Source: Achromobacter pestifer
GTDB lineage: Bacteria > Pseudomonadota > Gammaproteobacteria > Burkholderiales > Burkholderiaceae_B
Length of the DNA stretch: 64,000 bases
Assembly: GCF_902859625.1 (NCBI RefSeq)
Contig: NZ_CADIJX010000018.1
Coordinates: forward strand, 1 to 64,000
Direction of reading: 5' to 3'
The translations under genes were made by a program, and so were the position numbers. The notes under the pieces are model-generated. The model was not told the origin of the DNA and ran no database searches. It saw only the letters and a list, made by a program, of their open reading frames with translations. This document shows, in pieces, positions 51,336-60,453 of the stretch (positions are counted from its first letter, which is position 1; every line of letters starts with the position of its first letter).

Positions 51336-52244
51336 ATGACGCGCACGAAGAAACCCGTTCAAAGAAAAAAACGCCCGGCAGCCCGGAGCCAAGCCAAATC
51401 GGCAGGCCGCACTTACCGATTCCTGCGGGCGCTCCTTGTGTCGTCGCTGGCCAGTTTCGGCGCGGCCACCTACGTACTGAAGCCGCAATGGCCCGTGCAG
51501 TTCTCGCCCGACGCGATCCTCGCCCGGCTGGGCTGGCCCGCCCAAGAGAAATTCGCGCCCGCCGTGGTGCCGACCGGGGCACTCACCCAGACTCGCTTTG
51601 CCGACTGCCCCCAGTTCTTTCCGAAAGGGAACATGCCTGTCGTCCCCAGCCGGGGCGATCTGCGCGAATTGTGCTTCTCGGCATTCGCCGTCTTGCATAG
51701 TGGCCAGACAAAGACTCCGGTTTTCGTGGCCGAACGCCTGAACCGAAAAACGCTATCCCAGGCTCAGGGAATGCAGCGTACGGACAAGTTCTATGCCGAG
51801 GCACGCCTACCCCGCGCTGAACGATCGGACCTGGACGACTACCGGGGTTCCGGCTACTCGCGCGGGCACATGGCGCCGGCGGGCGACATGGCCTCGAAGG
51901 AATCCATGGCGCAGAGCTTTTCGCTGGCCAACATGGTGCCCCAGGACCAGACGCAAAACGCCGGCTCTTGGAGCCGCATCGAACAAGACACGCGAAAGTA
52001 CGTGATGCGCGCCGCGGGCGACGTCTACGTGTTCACGGGGCCGTTCTATGCGGACAAGCCCAAGACGATCGGATCCGGCGTCGCGGTGCCCGGCTACGTC
52101 TACAAAGTCGTCTACGACGCGACGACGGGGCGTTCATGGGTGCATTGGCAGGCCAACGCCGCGAGCACCAAAGAAGGCCCGCCGATCAGTTACGAGGAAT
52201 TCGTACGCCGCACGGGAATGCAGCTACTGCCCGCAGCGGGATAG
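51336..52244 (+). CDS. DNA/RNA non-specific endonuclease (NUC1 family), membrane-anchored or secreted, 302 aa
   Basis: The Lys/Arg-rich N-terminus is followed by a hydrophobic segment at about residues 30-47, suggesting a membrane anchor or an uncleaved signal. The nuclease domain has the beta-beta-alpha metal motif: GYSRGHMAPAGDM (His177; the common form is DRGH, here SRGH) and metal-ligand Asn in SLANMVPQ. It should degrade nucleic acid without sequence preference in the periplasm or outside. The single catalytic His is kept. It is a single gene. Confidence 0.87.
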   Translation: MTRTKKPVQRKKRPAARSQAKSAGRTYRFLRALLVSSLASFGAATYVLKPQWPVQFSPDAILARLGWPAQEKFAPAVVPTGALTQTRFADCPQFFPKGNMPVVPSRGDLRELCFSAFAVLHSGQTKTPVFVAERLNRKTLSQAQGMQRTDKFYAEARLPRAERSDLDDYRGSGYSRGHMAPAGDMASKESMAQSFSLANMVPQDQTQNAGSWSRIEQDTRKYVMRAAGDVYVFTGPFYADKPKTIGSGVAVPGYVYKVVYDATTGRSWVHWQANAASTKEGPPISYEEFVRRTGMQLLPAAG

Positions 52245-52264
52245 CCCGGGCAGCAGAGCCGCGC

Positions 52265-53230
52265 CTACTCCCGGATCAGCCCGATCGCCCGCGAGAACAG
52301 CGCGCGCTGCTGTTGCAGATAGGCGCCGTATTCCTTGGGCCCCAGCACGCTGACTTCGGCCCCAAGGCCGGCCAGCGTCTTGTCCACCTCGGCCCCGTGC
52401 TCGGCCACCACTTTGCGCGCAGCCTGATAGAGCTTATCGACCACCTGCGGCGGCGTGCCCTTGGGCGCCATGAGGCCGTAGATCGTGGGACTGCCCACCT
52501 CGTACCCCAGCTCGCGCAGCGTCGGTACGTCCGGATAGGCTTGCAGGCGCTTGTCGCTGAACACGGCGAGGGGCCGCAAGCCGCCCGCCTGGATATGCGC
52601 CTGCGCTGGCCCCACGGCGGACACGGCAATATCCGTATGTCCGCCCAGCAGGGCCGTCACCGCCGGCGTACTCCCCTGGAAAGGAATGTGACGCAGCTTG
52701 ATCTTCGCTTCCGACGCGAACGTCTCGCCCAGCAGATGGCTGATGCCCATCGCGCCCGAGGTGCCGTAAGCGATGGCGTCGGGTCGTGCCCGGGCGTCAG
52801 CGACGACATCGGCCAGCGTTTTGTACTTGGAGTTGCCCTGCGCCACGATCATCATGCCGCCCAGCGCAATGGCCGCGACAGGCGTAAAGGAATCAGTGGT
52901 GTACTTGATTTCCTTATTGGCCAACGGCACGACGACAAGCGATCCAGGTGAACTGCCGACGATGGTGTAGCCATCTGGCGCGGCCGCAGCCGTGAAGGCC
53001 GCGCCAATGCCCCCGCCCGCGCCCGGCTTGTAGTTCACGATCAACGGCTGGCCCACGTACTGGCCCATCTTCTCCGTGATCGGCCGCAACATCTGATCGG
53101 TGTCTCCCGGGGCAAAAGGAATCACCAGCTGGATCGGCTTCGCAGGATAGGCCGGCTCGGCCCGAACCGCAGCGCTCAGCGCCAGCCCCAGCGCGACGGA
53201 TGCGACGACAGCGCCAAAATGGTTGTGCAT
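52265..53230 (-). CDS. Tripartite tricarboxylate transporter receptor (Bug/TctC family), 321 aa
   Basis: A signal peptide (to about residue 24, AVRAEPAYP) precedes the Bug-type binding domain: YPAKPIQLVIPFAPGD, later GAGGGIGAAFTAAAAPDG and GHTDIAVSAVGPAQ. These proteins bind carboxylic acids in the periplasm and are very abundant in Bordetella and Achromobacter. GGGAG precedes the start. It is the last gene of an operon with two SDRs and a carboxymuconolactone decarboxylase-like protein; the membrane components are not here. Confidence 0.92.
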   Translation of the reverse strand: MHNHFGAVVASVALGLALSAAVRAEPAYPAKPIQLVIPFAPGDTDQMLRPITEKMGQYVGQPLIVNYKPGAGGGIGAAFTAAAAPDGYTIVGSSPGSLVVVPLANKEIKYTTDSFTPVAAIALGGMMIVAQGNSKYKTLADVVADARARPDAIAYGTSGAMGISHLLGETFASEAKIKLRHIPFQGSTPAVTALLGGHTDIAVSAVGPAQAHIQAGGLRPLAVFSDKRLQAYPDVPTLRELGYEVGSPTIYGLMAPKGTPPQVVDKLYQAARKVVAEHGAEVDKTLAGLGAEVSVLGPKEYGAYLQQQRALFSRAIGLIRE

Positions 53231-53268
53231 GGTTGTCTCCCATTATCGTTATGTCCGGCTTGCGCCGT

Positions 53269-53781
53269 TTACTCGTGATCGACTTGAATGGCCTCCAGAA
53301 ACCGCGACACCATGTTGTAGGCGGCGATCGTCGCCGTGATCTCCACGATCTCCTTGTCGTCGAAAGCCAGGCGAAGCGCCGAGAACGTCGTCTCCTGCAC
53401 CCGGATCTTGCACGTCATTTCATCGCAATAGGCCATGGCCGCGCGCTCACCGCCCTCCAACGCGCTGAAGTCGCCAGCCTTCACGGCGTCGACATCTTGC
53501 TTGCCGCATCCCGCCTCCAGCGCAATGGGCAGGTGCTGCTCGAACTCGTAGTCCGCCTCGTTCAAGACCGCCACGCGCAGGATAAGCAGCTCCCTCAAGC
53601 GCGGGGGCAGGCCGCCCTTCTGGCGGATGGCAGTAAGGTAGTTCAGCCAGCCTTCGGCCACGGGCGGACTATTGAGCAGCATCTTGTAGAGATTCGGCAA
53701 ACTGGAACGCTCGCGCTGGATGCGCTCGACCAGCGGCTGGATTTCCGGCTGCTTGATATCCGCGTAGGCGACTCTCGCCAT
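53269..53781 (-). CDS. Carboxymuconolactone decarboxylase-family protein, 170 aa
   Basis: The CMD/AhpD-like helical fold is seen in LRELLILRVAVLNEADYEFEQHLPIA and DDKEIVEITATIAAYNMVSRFLEA. The AhpD redox pair (CxxC) is missing, so peroxidase activity is unlikely; it is nearer to true CMD-like or uncharacterised members. GGGG lies before the ATG. It is the third gene of the LysR-linked operon and may catalyse a lyase or tautomerase step on a ring or lactone compound; this is inference. Confidence 0.87.
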   Translation of the reverse strand: MARVAYADIKQPEIQPLVERIQRERSSLPNLYKMLLNSPPVAEGWLNYLTAIRQKGGLPPRLRELLILRVAVLNEADYEFEQHLPIALEAGCGKQDVDAVKAGDFSALEGGERAAMAYCDEMTCKIRVQETTFSALRLAFDDKEIVEITATIAAYNMVSRFLEAIQVDHE

Positions 53782-53799
53782 ATCGATTTCCCCTTGTAG

Positions 53800-54648
53800 T
53801 CAATCACACCGGGCGCTCATGCCGCCATCGACGACCAGCTCGGTTCCGGTAATGAACCTGGCCTCGTCCGAGACCAGGAAAAGCACGGCGTTCGCCGTGT
53901 CCCGCCCATCGCCCATGAAAGGCAAGGGTATGCGCTTCTGACGCTTTTCCAGCAGCGCCTGGACATCGCCCGCCGCCTGTTGCGTGGCGAGGAGCACGTC
54001 CACCAAAGGCGTGTGCAACTGCCCGGGCAATACCGTGTTGATGCGCACGCCGTGCTTGGCGTATTCCACTGCGGCCACCCTGCCGAACTGCATCACCCCT
54101 GCCTTCGCGGCGGCGTATCCGACCTGCGGCGCCCCGGTCCATCGGATAGCCGACGTCGAAGAAATGTTGACCACCGCGCCACTGCCTTGCCGCGCCATGA
54201 CGGCCAGCACGTGCCGGCATGTCGTGAACACGGAGGTCAGGTTCAGGTCCAACTGCCCGTGCCAATCCGCTTCGGACAGCGCGGTGGCGCCGCCTGGAAC
54301 GGGCCCGCCGACGTTGTTGACCAGGATGTCGATGCGCCCGTGCCGGTGCCGCACCGCCTCGACCAGGCGGCCGACCTGAGCGGAATCGCCCACGTCGCAG
54401 AGCCGGGTCTCGATGTTCGCGCGGAACTCACCTGCGAGCGCCAGTGTTTCGGGCAGGGATTCCGCTTGCTTGTCCACTGCCACCACCAAGGCTCCCTCCT
54501 GGGCCAGGCGGATCGCGATGGCGCGTCCGTTGCCCCAGCCGGGCCCCGTGCAGCCAGCCCCGAAAACCAGGGCGACTTTGCCCGCCACGCGGCCGCGCGA
54601 TTCGTTTTCATCGCGCTCGTTTGCCTTGTTTTCATTTGCTTTATGCAT
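53800..54648 (-). CDS. Short-chain dehydrogenase/reductase, 282 aa
   Basis: It contains the SDR cofactor loop (FGAGCTGPGWGNGRAIAIRL), NNVGGPVPGG, the catalytic Ser (INISSTSA) and YAAAKAG. The GCTGPGWGNG loop is longer than in most SDRs and resembles that of the paralogue upstream (GCGTLGDGWGNGKA), so the two form a subgroup. A short Lys/Asn/Glu-rich N-terminal tail precedes the fold. The ATG at 54648 has AAGGA upstream. Second gene of the operon. Confidence 0.9.
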   Translation of the reverse strand: MHKANENKANERDENESRGRVAGKVALVFGAGCTGPGWGNGRAIAIRLAQEGALVVAVDKQAESLPETLALAGEFRANIETRLCDVGDSAQVGRLVEAVRHRHGRIDILVNNVGGPVPGGATALSEADWHGQLDLNLTSVFTTCRHVLAVMARQGSGAVVNISSTSAIRWTGAPQVGYAAAKAGVMQFGRVAAVEYAKHGVRINTVLPGQLHTPLVDVLLATQQAAGDVQALLEKRQKRIPLPFMGDGRDTANAVLFLVSDEARFITGTELVVDGGMSARCD

Positions 54649-54662
54649 GCCGTCGTCCTTGC

Positions 54663-55457
54663 CTAGGGCGTGCTCAGCGTGATGCCGCCATCCACCACCA
54701 ACTGCTGCCCGGTGATGTAGCGGCTTTCGTCGCAGGCCAGGAACGCCACCGCATGGGCGACATCCCAGCTGTCGCCCATGCGTCCGGTGGGAACCTGCCC
54801 GTGGCGATGCGCCACGAACCCCTCGTAATCGCCACCCGCGTACTTTTGGGCAAGGCGCTGCACCAGCGGCGTGAACATCAGTCCCGGCACGACGGAATTC
54901 AAGCGCACGCCGTCCTTGGCGTAGATGACCGCCGTGGTCGCGGTCATCTGCATCAAGGCCGCCTTGGCCGCCGCATAACCCACCTGGGGTTTGCCCGCAT
55001 ACCTGAGCCCTGCAATCGATGAGATGTTGATGATGGACCCGCCTCCGGCCGCCTTCATGAGGGGTATCACGTGCTTGCAGCACAAGAACGCCGAGGTCAG
55101 GTTGACCTGGATTTGATCATTCCAGGCCTCTTCGGACATCGTGACCGGGTCGCCTGGTTCCGACCGGCCGACGTTGTTCACGAGGATGTCGATGCGGCCA
55201 TGGGCGGCCAGGCAGGCCTGGACCAGTTCAACCACCTGCCGCGCGTCGCGGACATCGGCCTGCCGCACCTGGATGTTCCCGCCCTCGGCAGCGATCGCCT
55301 CGGCGGATTGCCGGGCCGCGTCGATATCCAGGTCGCAACCGTATACCGACGCCCCCAACCTTGCCAGGACCGCCGCGGCGGCCTTGCCGTTTCCCCACCC
55401 GTCACCGAGCGTGCCGCACCCGGTCACCAACGCTACCTTTCCATCGAGGCGAAACAT
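54663..55457 (-). CDS. Short-chain dehydrogenase/reductase, 264 aa
   Basis: The fold is classical SDR with TGCGTLGDGWGNGKAAAAVL at the cofactor site, NNVGRSEPGDP, INISSIAG and YAAAKAA. The close paralogue downstream shares the GWGNG insertion. GGGAG precedes the ATG. It is the first gene of the four-gene operon and divergent from the LysR gene at 55551, which probably regulates it. Confidence 0.9.
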   Translation of the reverse strand: MFRLDGKVALVTGCGTLGDGWGNGKAAAAVLARLGASVYGCDLDIDAARQSAEAIAAEGGNIQVRQADVRDARQVVELVQACLAAHGRIDILVNNVGRSEPGDPVTMSEEAWNDQIQVNLTSAFLCCKHVIPLMKAAGGGSIINISSIAGLRYAGKPQVGYAAAKAALMQMTATTAVIYAKDGVRLNSVVPGLMFTPLVQRLAQKYAGGDYEGFVAHRHGQVPTGRMGDSWDVAHAVAFLACDESRYITGQQLVVDGGITLSTP

Positions 55458-55550
55458 TCGAACTCCCTAGACGCATGACTGATGCACAGGCTAAGGCCGC
55501 GTGGCGGGCGCGTTAAGTTCCGATCCGGACTTTATTGATAGACAAAAAGA

Positions 55551-56465
55551 ATGAATCTGACGACGAGACAACTGAAGGTCTTCGTGCTGCTGGCCCAGAC
55601 CCTGAGCTTTCACAAGACCGCCGAGATGCTGCACGTCACCCAGCCGACGCTGAGCAAGCTGCTCAAGGAAATCGAAGCAGGCATGGGGACGAAACTCTTC
55701 GAGCGCAGCACCCGCATGGTGCGCCTTTCGCGCGAGGGACAGGACATCCTGGAAATCGCCCGCGCCATCACCTCCCGCTACGATCAAGGCATGCTGGAGC
55801 TTGACCAGCGCTTGCGCGACCGCAACAACCGCGTCGCGGTCGCCGCCCTGCCGACGCTTGCCGCGTCCCTGCTGCCCCAGTTGCTCAAGAATCTGGCACA
55901 GGCGAACCCGACGGCGCGCGTCGACGTGCACGATCCCATCGCCAACGAAGCTCTGCAATTGCTACGAGATCGTCGCGTCGATATCGCCGTCACGGCCATG
56001 GGGGAGGACGGTTCGCCCGACCTGCTCTATCAGGAGCTTTTCACTGAGCCTTTCGTGCTATTCCATAGCCGGCAGGCCAAGCCGGCCATCCGGCACTGGA
56101 TACCTGCCGAACTCGCCAAGCTGCCGTTGATCAGCATGCCACCGGGGACCAGCGTGCACGTATTGACGGAGCGGGCCTTTTGTCGCGAATCTCAGCCGTT
56201 TCATCCTCGTTATGCGTTGCGCGACCTCAACACCATCGCGCGCTTCGTGCAGGCCGACTGCGGAATCGCCCTGCTGCCGGAATCTTCGTTCGATCACACC
56301 GCCCACCGAGGCGTGGCCAAAACCCGGTTGCAGGGCGCGCTGTCGCGTTCGGTGGGCATGTTCATCCGCCGGGAATACCGGCCGTCCCGGCTGGTGCGCC
56401 AGACCCTGGACGAATTGCGCCGGCTGGGTGAGGCCCGGCAGGGCCTGGCAAAAAGGACGCGGTAG
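55551..56465 (+). CDS. LysR-family regulator, 304 aa
   Basis: The LysR helix-turn-helix (FHKTAEMLHVTQPTLSKLLKEIE, residues about 20-42) opens a normal-length protein; the effector domain covers about 90-290. It is divergent from the SDR-SDR-CMD-TctC operon with 93 bp between starts, the standard arrangement for a LysR activator and its target. The inducer is unknown and is probably the operon's substrate or an intermediate. Confidence 0.9.
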   Translation: MNLTTRQLKVFVLLAQTLSFHKTAEMLHVTQPTLSKLLKEIEAGMGTKLFERSTRMVRLSREGQDILEIARAITSRYDQGMLELDQRLRDRNNRVAVAALPTLAASLLPQLLKNLAQANPTARVDVHDPIANEALQLLRDRRVDIAVTAMGEDGSPDLLYQELFTEPFVLFHSRQAKPAIRHWIPAELAKLPLISMPPGTSVHVLTERAFCRESQPFHPRYALRDLNTIARFVQADCGIALLPESSFDHTAHRGVAKTRLQGALSRSVGMFIRREYRPSRLVRQTLDELRRLGEARQGLAKRTR

Positions 56466-56721
56466 CCCGGCGCAGTCAAGGCGAAGGCTTGCCCGGCGCC
56501 AACACGCGATTCATTTGAACCTGGAGGCGCGGGCGGGCGTGGACATGGGGATGCGAAATATCCTCAAGCGCCGCCAGAACAAGGCTGATCCCGACGGCCA
56601 GGTTAAAATATGTTACAAACTCCTTCCATCAGGGTTTTGCGCCAGATACAACAGTACGCTTGGCGATGTGGTCCTACGCTGGCGAATACGGGGTTTGCAT
56701 TGAAACCGGGAGCGCAAGTCC

Positions 56722-59121
56722 ATGTCGCTGACTAACCTAGAAGCGTCCCTGATTGGCGTTGCGACGCTGCTGGCCATCGTGTCGGTCTTCCTGGCGAAGG
56801 CCGCGCGCAAGGCGCTAGCCGAAACCCGCAGCTGGCGGTCACGGGCATCGGAAGCCGACGCATCAACTGCCGTGCCGCTCCAGCTCTTGGACGCGACCCC
56901 CACGCTGATCGCCGCGCTGGACGGGAGGCACCGATACCTTCGCGTCAACCAGGCATTCGAAGAATTGGTCGGGCTGGACCGTACCCGCCTCATCGGCGCC
57001 CGGGCAGGCTCTTTGCCGGGCGCCGCAGGCTCTCTTGGCGCACAGCTTGAAACATTCGCTGCCCGCTGCATCGCGACGAACCAGCCGATATCCGCAGAGA
57101 TCAAGGTAAGCACCGCCCAAGGCCCGGCGATGGACGGGCGCCTGACCGTCGAGCCGTTCTACGATGACGACCGCAAACCCGCAGGGGCGTTGATCGCGCT
57201 GGCCGACGTCACCGACCGCATCTCCGCCGAACGCGAAACACGCGAATTGCAGGCCGCCATCCATGATTTGATCGACTCGCTGCCTCTGGCCTTGTTCCGG
57301 ATCCGCGAAGAACCCGGCGGGCACCGGTGGGTACCTTATGTTGTGGGCCACACGGAACGCTTCTTGCAGCTGTCGGCGACAGAGATCATCAAGTTGGCCG
57401 GTAGTAATAACCTGCCCAACATCCTGCAATCCCATTGGCGGGCGGCCAGCGCCGCGGCCGATGAATCCAGCGCGACGGGGGCGCCCATCCGTATCGATCT
57501 GCCATCGCACCGTCCGAAGGACGACGGTTGGGTGCGCATCGGCACTGCCGCGCCGCGCCGTCTGCCGGACGGCTCGACGGAATGGAATGGATACCTGGCC
57601 GACGTCACGCGCCAACACCGCGATACGTTGGCGCTGAGCGAGGCCAAGGCCACCGCGGAGGCCAATGCGCAGGCGAAATCCCGCTTCCTGGCCGCGATGA
57701 GCCATGAAATCCGCACCCCGCTGGCAACAGCCTTGGGCGCTCTGGAATTGCTAGGCGACACGCACTTGGACGACTATCAGCGCCAACAGGTGGACCTGGC
57801 CGACAGCGCCTCGCGCCTGCTCATTGAAATCCTGGGCGATATCCTGGATTTCTCCCGTCTGGAAGATGCGCAGGTTTCGATGGAAACCATCCCGTACTCC
57901 TTGCGCGAATTGCTGGACCAGGTGTTGCACATTTTCTCCTCGCGCGCGCAGGCCAAGGGGCTGACGCTGGACCTGCGTGTCGCGCCCGAAGTGGCCGCCG
58001 AATACGTGGGCGATCCAGTCCGCGTGAAGCAGATCGTGTTGAACCTGGTGGGCAATGCCATCAAATTCACCTCGGCGGGCGGCATCGCCGTGGCGGTCGA
58101 CACGCGGCCCGATTCCGCCAAGGCCGGGGCCACCACGCAGGACGTCCTGCTATCCGTTTCGGATACCGGCATCGGCATTCCGCATGAAGCGCAAGGCCGG
58201 CTGTTTCGCCCGTTTTCGCAGGCCGACATTTCCACCGCTCGCCAGTACGGCGGCAGCGGGTTGGGCCTTGCCATTTGCCAGCGCCTTGCCCGCCTGATGG
58301 GCGGCGACATCGGGGTGGAAAGTGTCGACGGCCAAGGCAGCCGCTTCGAGGTTCAGCTTCCCATGCGCGTGCTGCAAGCGCCCCAAGCCGATACGGCATT
58401 GAATGGCAAACGCCTGTCCCTCTCTGTCCGACGCGAAGCAGACAATGCCGCCCTGTGCGCGTACGCGCGCGCCGCCGGCATGCATCCTGTGGGACCCGGC
58501 GACGACGCGGATCTGCACATCGTCGAGGCGTCCGGCGCGCTGTCGCGAGACGGGTCTGTGCCGGCCCCTCGCATCCTGTTCAGCGGCAGCCCGGCAAGCA
58601 CGCCGGTCACGCAGCCGGCGGTGCCAACGTTGACCGGGGGACCCATACGTTGGAGCGAGTTTCGACGTCTCTGTCTCAGCGCGTTGCAGACCGAGCATCT
58701 TGTTACCAACCCCTTATACGACGTGGGAGAGAATGCACGGCTTCCTACGACTGGCCGCATTCTGGTCGTCGAGGATCACCTGCCCTATCAGATCGTGATT
58801 CGCAATATGCTGCTGAAGCTGGGCGTCCAGGCGGATGTCGTCACTGACGGCCATCAAGCGCTGGGCCAACTGGAACAAGTACCTTACGCGTTGATGTTCA
58901 CGGACTTTCACATGCCAGACATGGATGGCTTCGAATTGACCCGGCGCGTGCGATCGCACGCCGACCCCCGTATACGCACACTTCCGGTTGTGGCTCTGAG
59001 TGCCGATGTTTCATCGACCCACATCGAGCATTTCCACGAGGTCGGCCTGAATGACTTCCTGGTAAAGCCCGTGAATCTGACCACCTTGCGCGCATGTTTA
59101 GAGAAATGGAGTCGCCCTTGA
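56722..59121 (+). CDS. Hybrid sensor histidine kinase with two PAS domains and a receiver, 799 aa
   Basis: One N-terminal membrane helix (residues about 8-26) is followed by two PAS-like domains (about 53-165 and 175-305), the HisKA dimer domain with His329 (MSHEIRTPLA), HATPase (NAIKFTSAGG, then DTGIGIPHEA and GSGLGLAICQRL) and a C-terminal receiver with Asp726 (LMFTDFHMPDMDG). There is no large periplasmic sensor as in BvgS and no HPt domain of its own. GGGAG precedes the ATG. The response regulator gene overlaps its stop and a separate HPt protein follows, so a His-Asp-His-Asp relay is likely. Confidence 0.93.
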   Translation: MSLTNLEASLIGVATLLAIVSVFLAKAARKALAETRSWRSRASEADASTAVPLQLLDATPTLIAALDGRHRYLRVNQAFEELVGLDRTRLIGARAGSLPGAAGSLGAQLETFAARCIATNQPISAEIKVSTAQGPAMDGRLTVEPFYDDDRKPAGALIALADVTDRISAERETRELQAAIHDLIDSLPLALFRIREEPGGHRWVPYVVGHTERFLQLSATEIIKLAGSNNLPNILQSHWRAASAAADESSATGAPIRIDLPSHRPKDDGWVRIGTAAPRRLPDGSTEWNGYLADVTRQHRDTLALSEAKATAEANAQAKSRFLAAMSHEIRTPLATALGALELLGDTHLDDYQRQQVDLADSASRLLIEILGDILDFSRLEDAQVSMETIPYSLRELLDQVLHIFSSRAQAKGLTLDLRVAPEVAAEYVGDPVRVKQIVLNLVGNAIKFTSAGGIAVAVDTRPDSAKAGATTQDVLLSVSDTGIGIPHEAQGRLFRPFSQADISTARQYGGSGLGLAICQRLARLMGGDIGVESVDGQGSRFEVQLPMRVLQAPQADTALNGKRLSLSVRREADNAALCAYARAAGMHPVGPGDDADLHIVEASGALSRDGSVPAPRILFSGSPASTPVTQPAVPTLTGGPIRWSEFRRLCLSALQTEHLVTNPLYDVGENARLPTTGRILVVEDHLPYQIVIRNMLLKLGVQADVVTDGHQALGQLEQVPYALMFTDFHMPDMDGFELTRRVRSHADPRIRTLPVVALSADVSSTHIEHFHEVGLNDFLVKPVNLTTLRACLEKWSRP

Positions 59122-59750
59122 CTACTGTACTCGTCGTAGACGACCACCCTTCCCTGCGTCTGGTTCTGAAAACCCACCTTTCGCAAGTACTCGGCATCAC
59201 CGGCATCCTGGAGGCCGACAACGGCCAATCCACGATCCAGAGCGTGAAGGACCACCAACCCGGCCTGGTCATCCTGGACATCGATATTCCAAAGATAAAT
59301 GGGCTGGACGTGATTCCACGGATCCGGGCGATACAGCCCGACATCCGTATCCTGGTGGTGTCCGGCCAAGACCAGGCCACGTTCGCGCCGCGCGTCAAGA
59401 TAGCCGGCGCCAACGGCTATGTCAGTAAATCCCAGGAGATTTCCGAAATCATCCGGTGCGTTGAAGCGATCCTTGCGGGATACACCGTATTCCCGAATAC
59501 CGAGAGCATGCAATCCGCGCGCGTAGGCGCCACCGGCCAGGGCGTGGACCGGCTGAGCCGGCTTTCCGACAAGGAGATCGTCATCATGCAGATGCTGGCG
59601 CGCGGCATGTCGAACAAGGACATCGGAGAGGCGCTTTTTATCAGCAACAAGACGGTCAGCACGCACAAGACCCGGATCATGGGCAAGCTGGAAGTGCACA
59701 CGCTGCTGGAACTGATCGACTTCGCCCGCCAATGCCAGATCGCCCGCTGA
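59118..59750 (+). CDS. BvgA-like (NarL/FixJ family) response regulator, 210 aa
   Basis: The receiver keeps the acidic pair (VVDDHPSLR), the phosphoacceptor Asp54 (VILDIDIPK) and Lys (GYVSKSQE). The output domain (about 145-205) has LSDKEIVIMQMLARGMSNKD and SNKTVSTHKTRIMGKL; with AGYTVFP in the linker this follows Bordetella BvgA closely. The TTG at 59118 gives the usual three residues before the first strand and has GGAG six bases upstream; ATG 59106 is an alternative. It is coupled to the kinase gene (TTGA overlap). It should bind BvgA-type heptads, candidates for which lie at 62383-62434 and 63771-63885. Confidence 0.92.
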   Translation: MTTVLVVDDHPSLRLVLKTHLSQVLGITGILEADNGQSTIQSVKDHQPGLVILDIDIPKINGLDVIPRIRAIQPDIRILVVSGQDQATFAPRVKIAGANGYVSKSQEISEIIRCVEAILAGYTVFPNTESMQSARVGATGQGVDRLSRLSDKEIVIMQMLARGMSNKDIGEALFISNKTVSTHKTRIMGKLEVHTLLELIDFARQCQIAR

Positions 59751-59775
59751 TCGACAGCCCTTCTTGGACCATAGG

Positions 59776-60453
59776 ATGAACCTTGCCCTCGTCATCGGCC
59801 AGCGTCCCGAGCGCTTGCGCGAACTTGCCGGACGCCTGGAAGGCCTGGGCCTCGCGGTCGATACCTGCGCGGACGCGGCGGCGCTATCGGGCTACCCGGC
59901 CACGCCGCGCGTCGTCCTCTGGGACGAAGATGCCTGGAACGCACCCGGCACGGCGTTGCCTGCGGCGGTCGCGGCCGCACCGATCCGGTTAAGGATTTCG
60001 GCTTCCGGCACACCCTCTCCCGGCGTCGACGCGGTCGTCTTGCCGTCGGCCACAGAAGCGGCGTTGTCGCACGCCCTGCTAGCGGCCGGCTACGGCCTGC
60101 CGGAAGACGCCGAATGCGCCGCCATACGCCAGACCCTGCACGACCTGGTCGACGGCGATGCGGCGATCGTGGCCGAGTTGATCGATAGCCTTCTCGATAC
60201 GGGGCAGGCTGACCTGGCCGACTACCGTGCCCGCTGCGACGAAGCGAACTGGATCGCCGCCGGCTCGCTGGCGCACCGCATCAAGGGCACGGCCCGCATG
60301 GCGGGGTGCGCGTCGCTGGTCCGGTTGTCCGAACGCATCGAGGCCGCCTCCCGCAACGGAATCGGAGAGACGATCATTCGCCTGAACGTCTTGTTCGAAC
60401 CTGCGCTCCAGCGGCTTTGCGCGGAACTCAGCCGCCTGCGCCAGATGGGCTGA
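59776..60453 (+). CDS. Stand-alone HPt phosphotransfer protein with degenerate receiver-like N-terminus, 225 aa
   Basis: The C-terminal 105 residues form an HPt domain with the phosphorylatable His in AHRIKGTARMAGC. The N-terminal part (LALVIGQRPERLRELAGRL, later VVLWDEDAW) looks like a receiver fold without the acidic pocket. It is the third gene after the kinase and the response regulator, and probably carries the phosphoryl group from the kinase receivers to the BvgA-like regulator. The 3' end overlaps the convergent second kinase gene by 26 bp. Confidence 0.87.
   Translation: MNLALVIGQRPERLRELAGRLEGLGLAVDTCADAAALSGYPATPRVVLWDEDAWNAPGTALPAAVAAAPIRLRISASGTPSPGVDAVVLPSATEAALSHALLAAGYGLPEDAECAAIRQTLHDLVDGDAAIVAELIDSLLDTGQADLADYRARCDEANWIAAGSLAHRIKGTARMAGCASLVRLSERIEAASRNGIGETIIRLNVLFEPALQRLCAELSRLRQMG

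Noticed and set aside
56552..56562. GAAATATCC near the first kinase gene as a further BvgA-like site
   Set aside because: The match is short and the same sequence occurs inside the EAL coding region, so it is probably chance.
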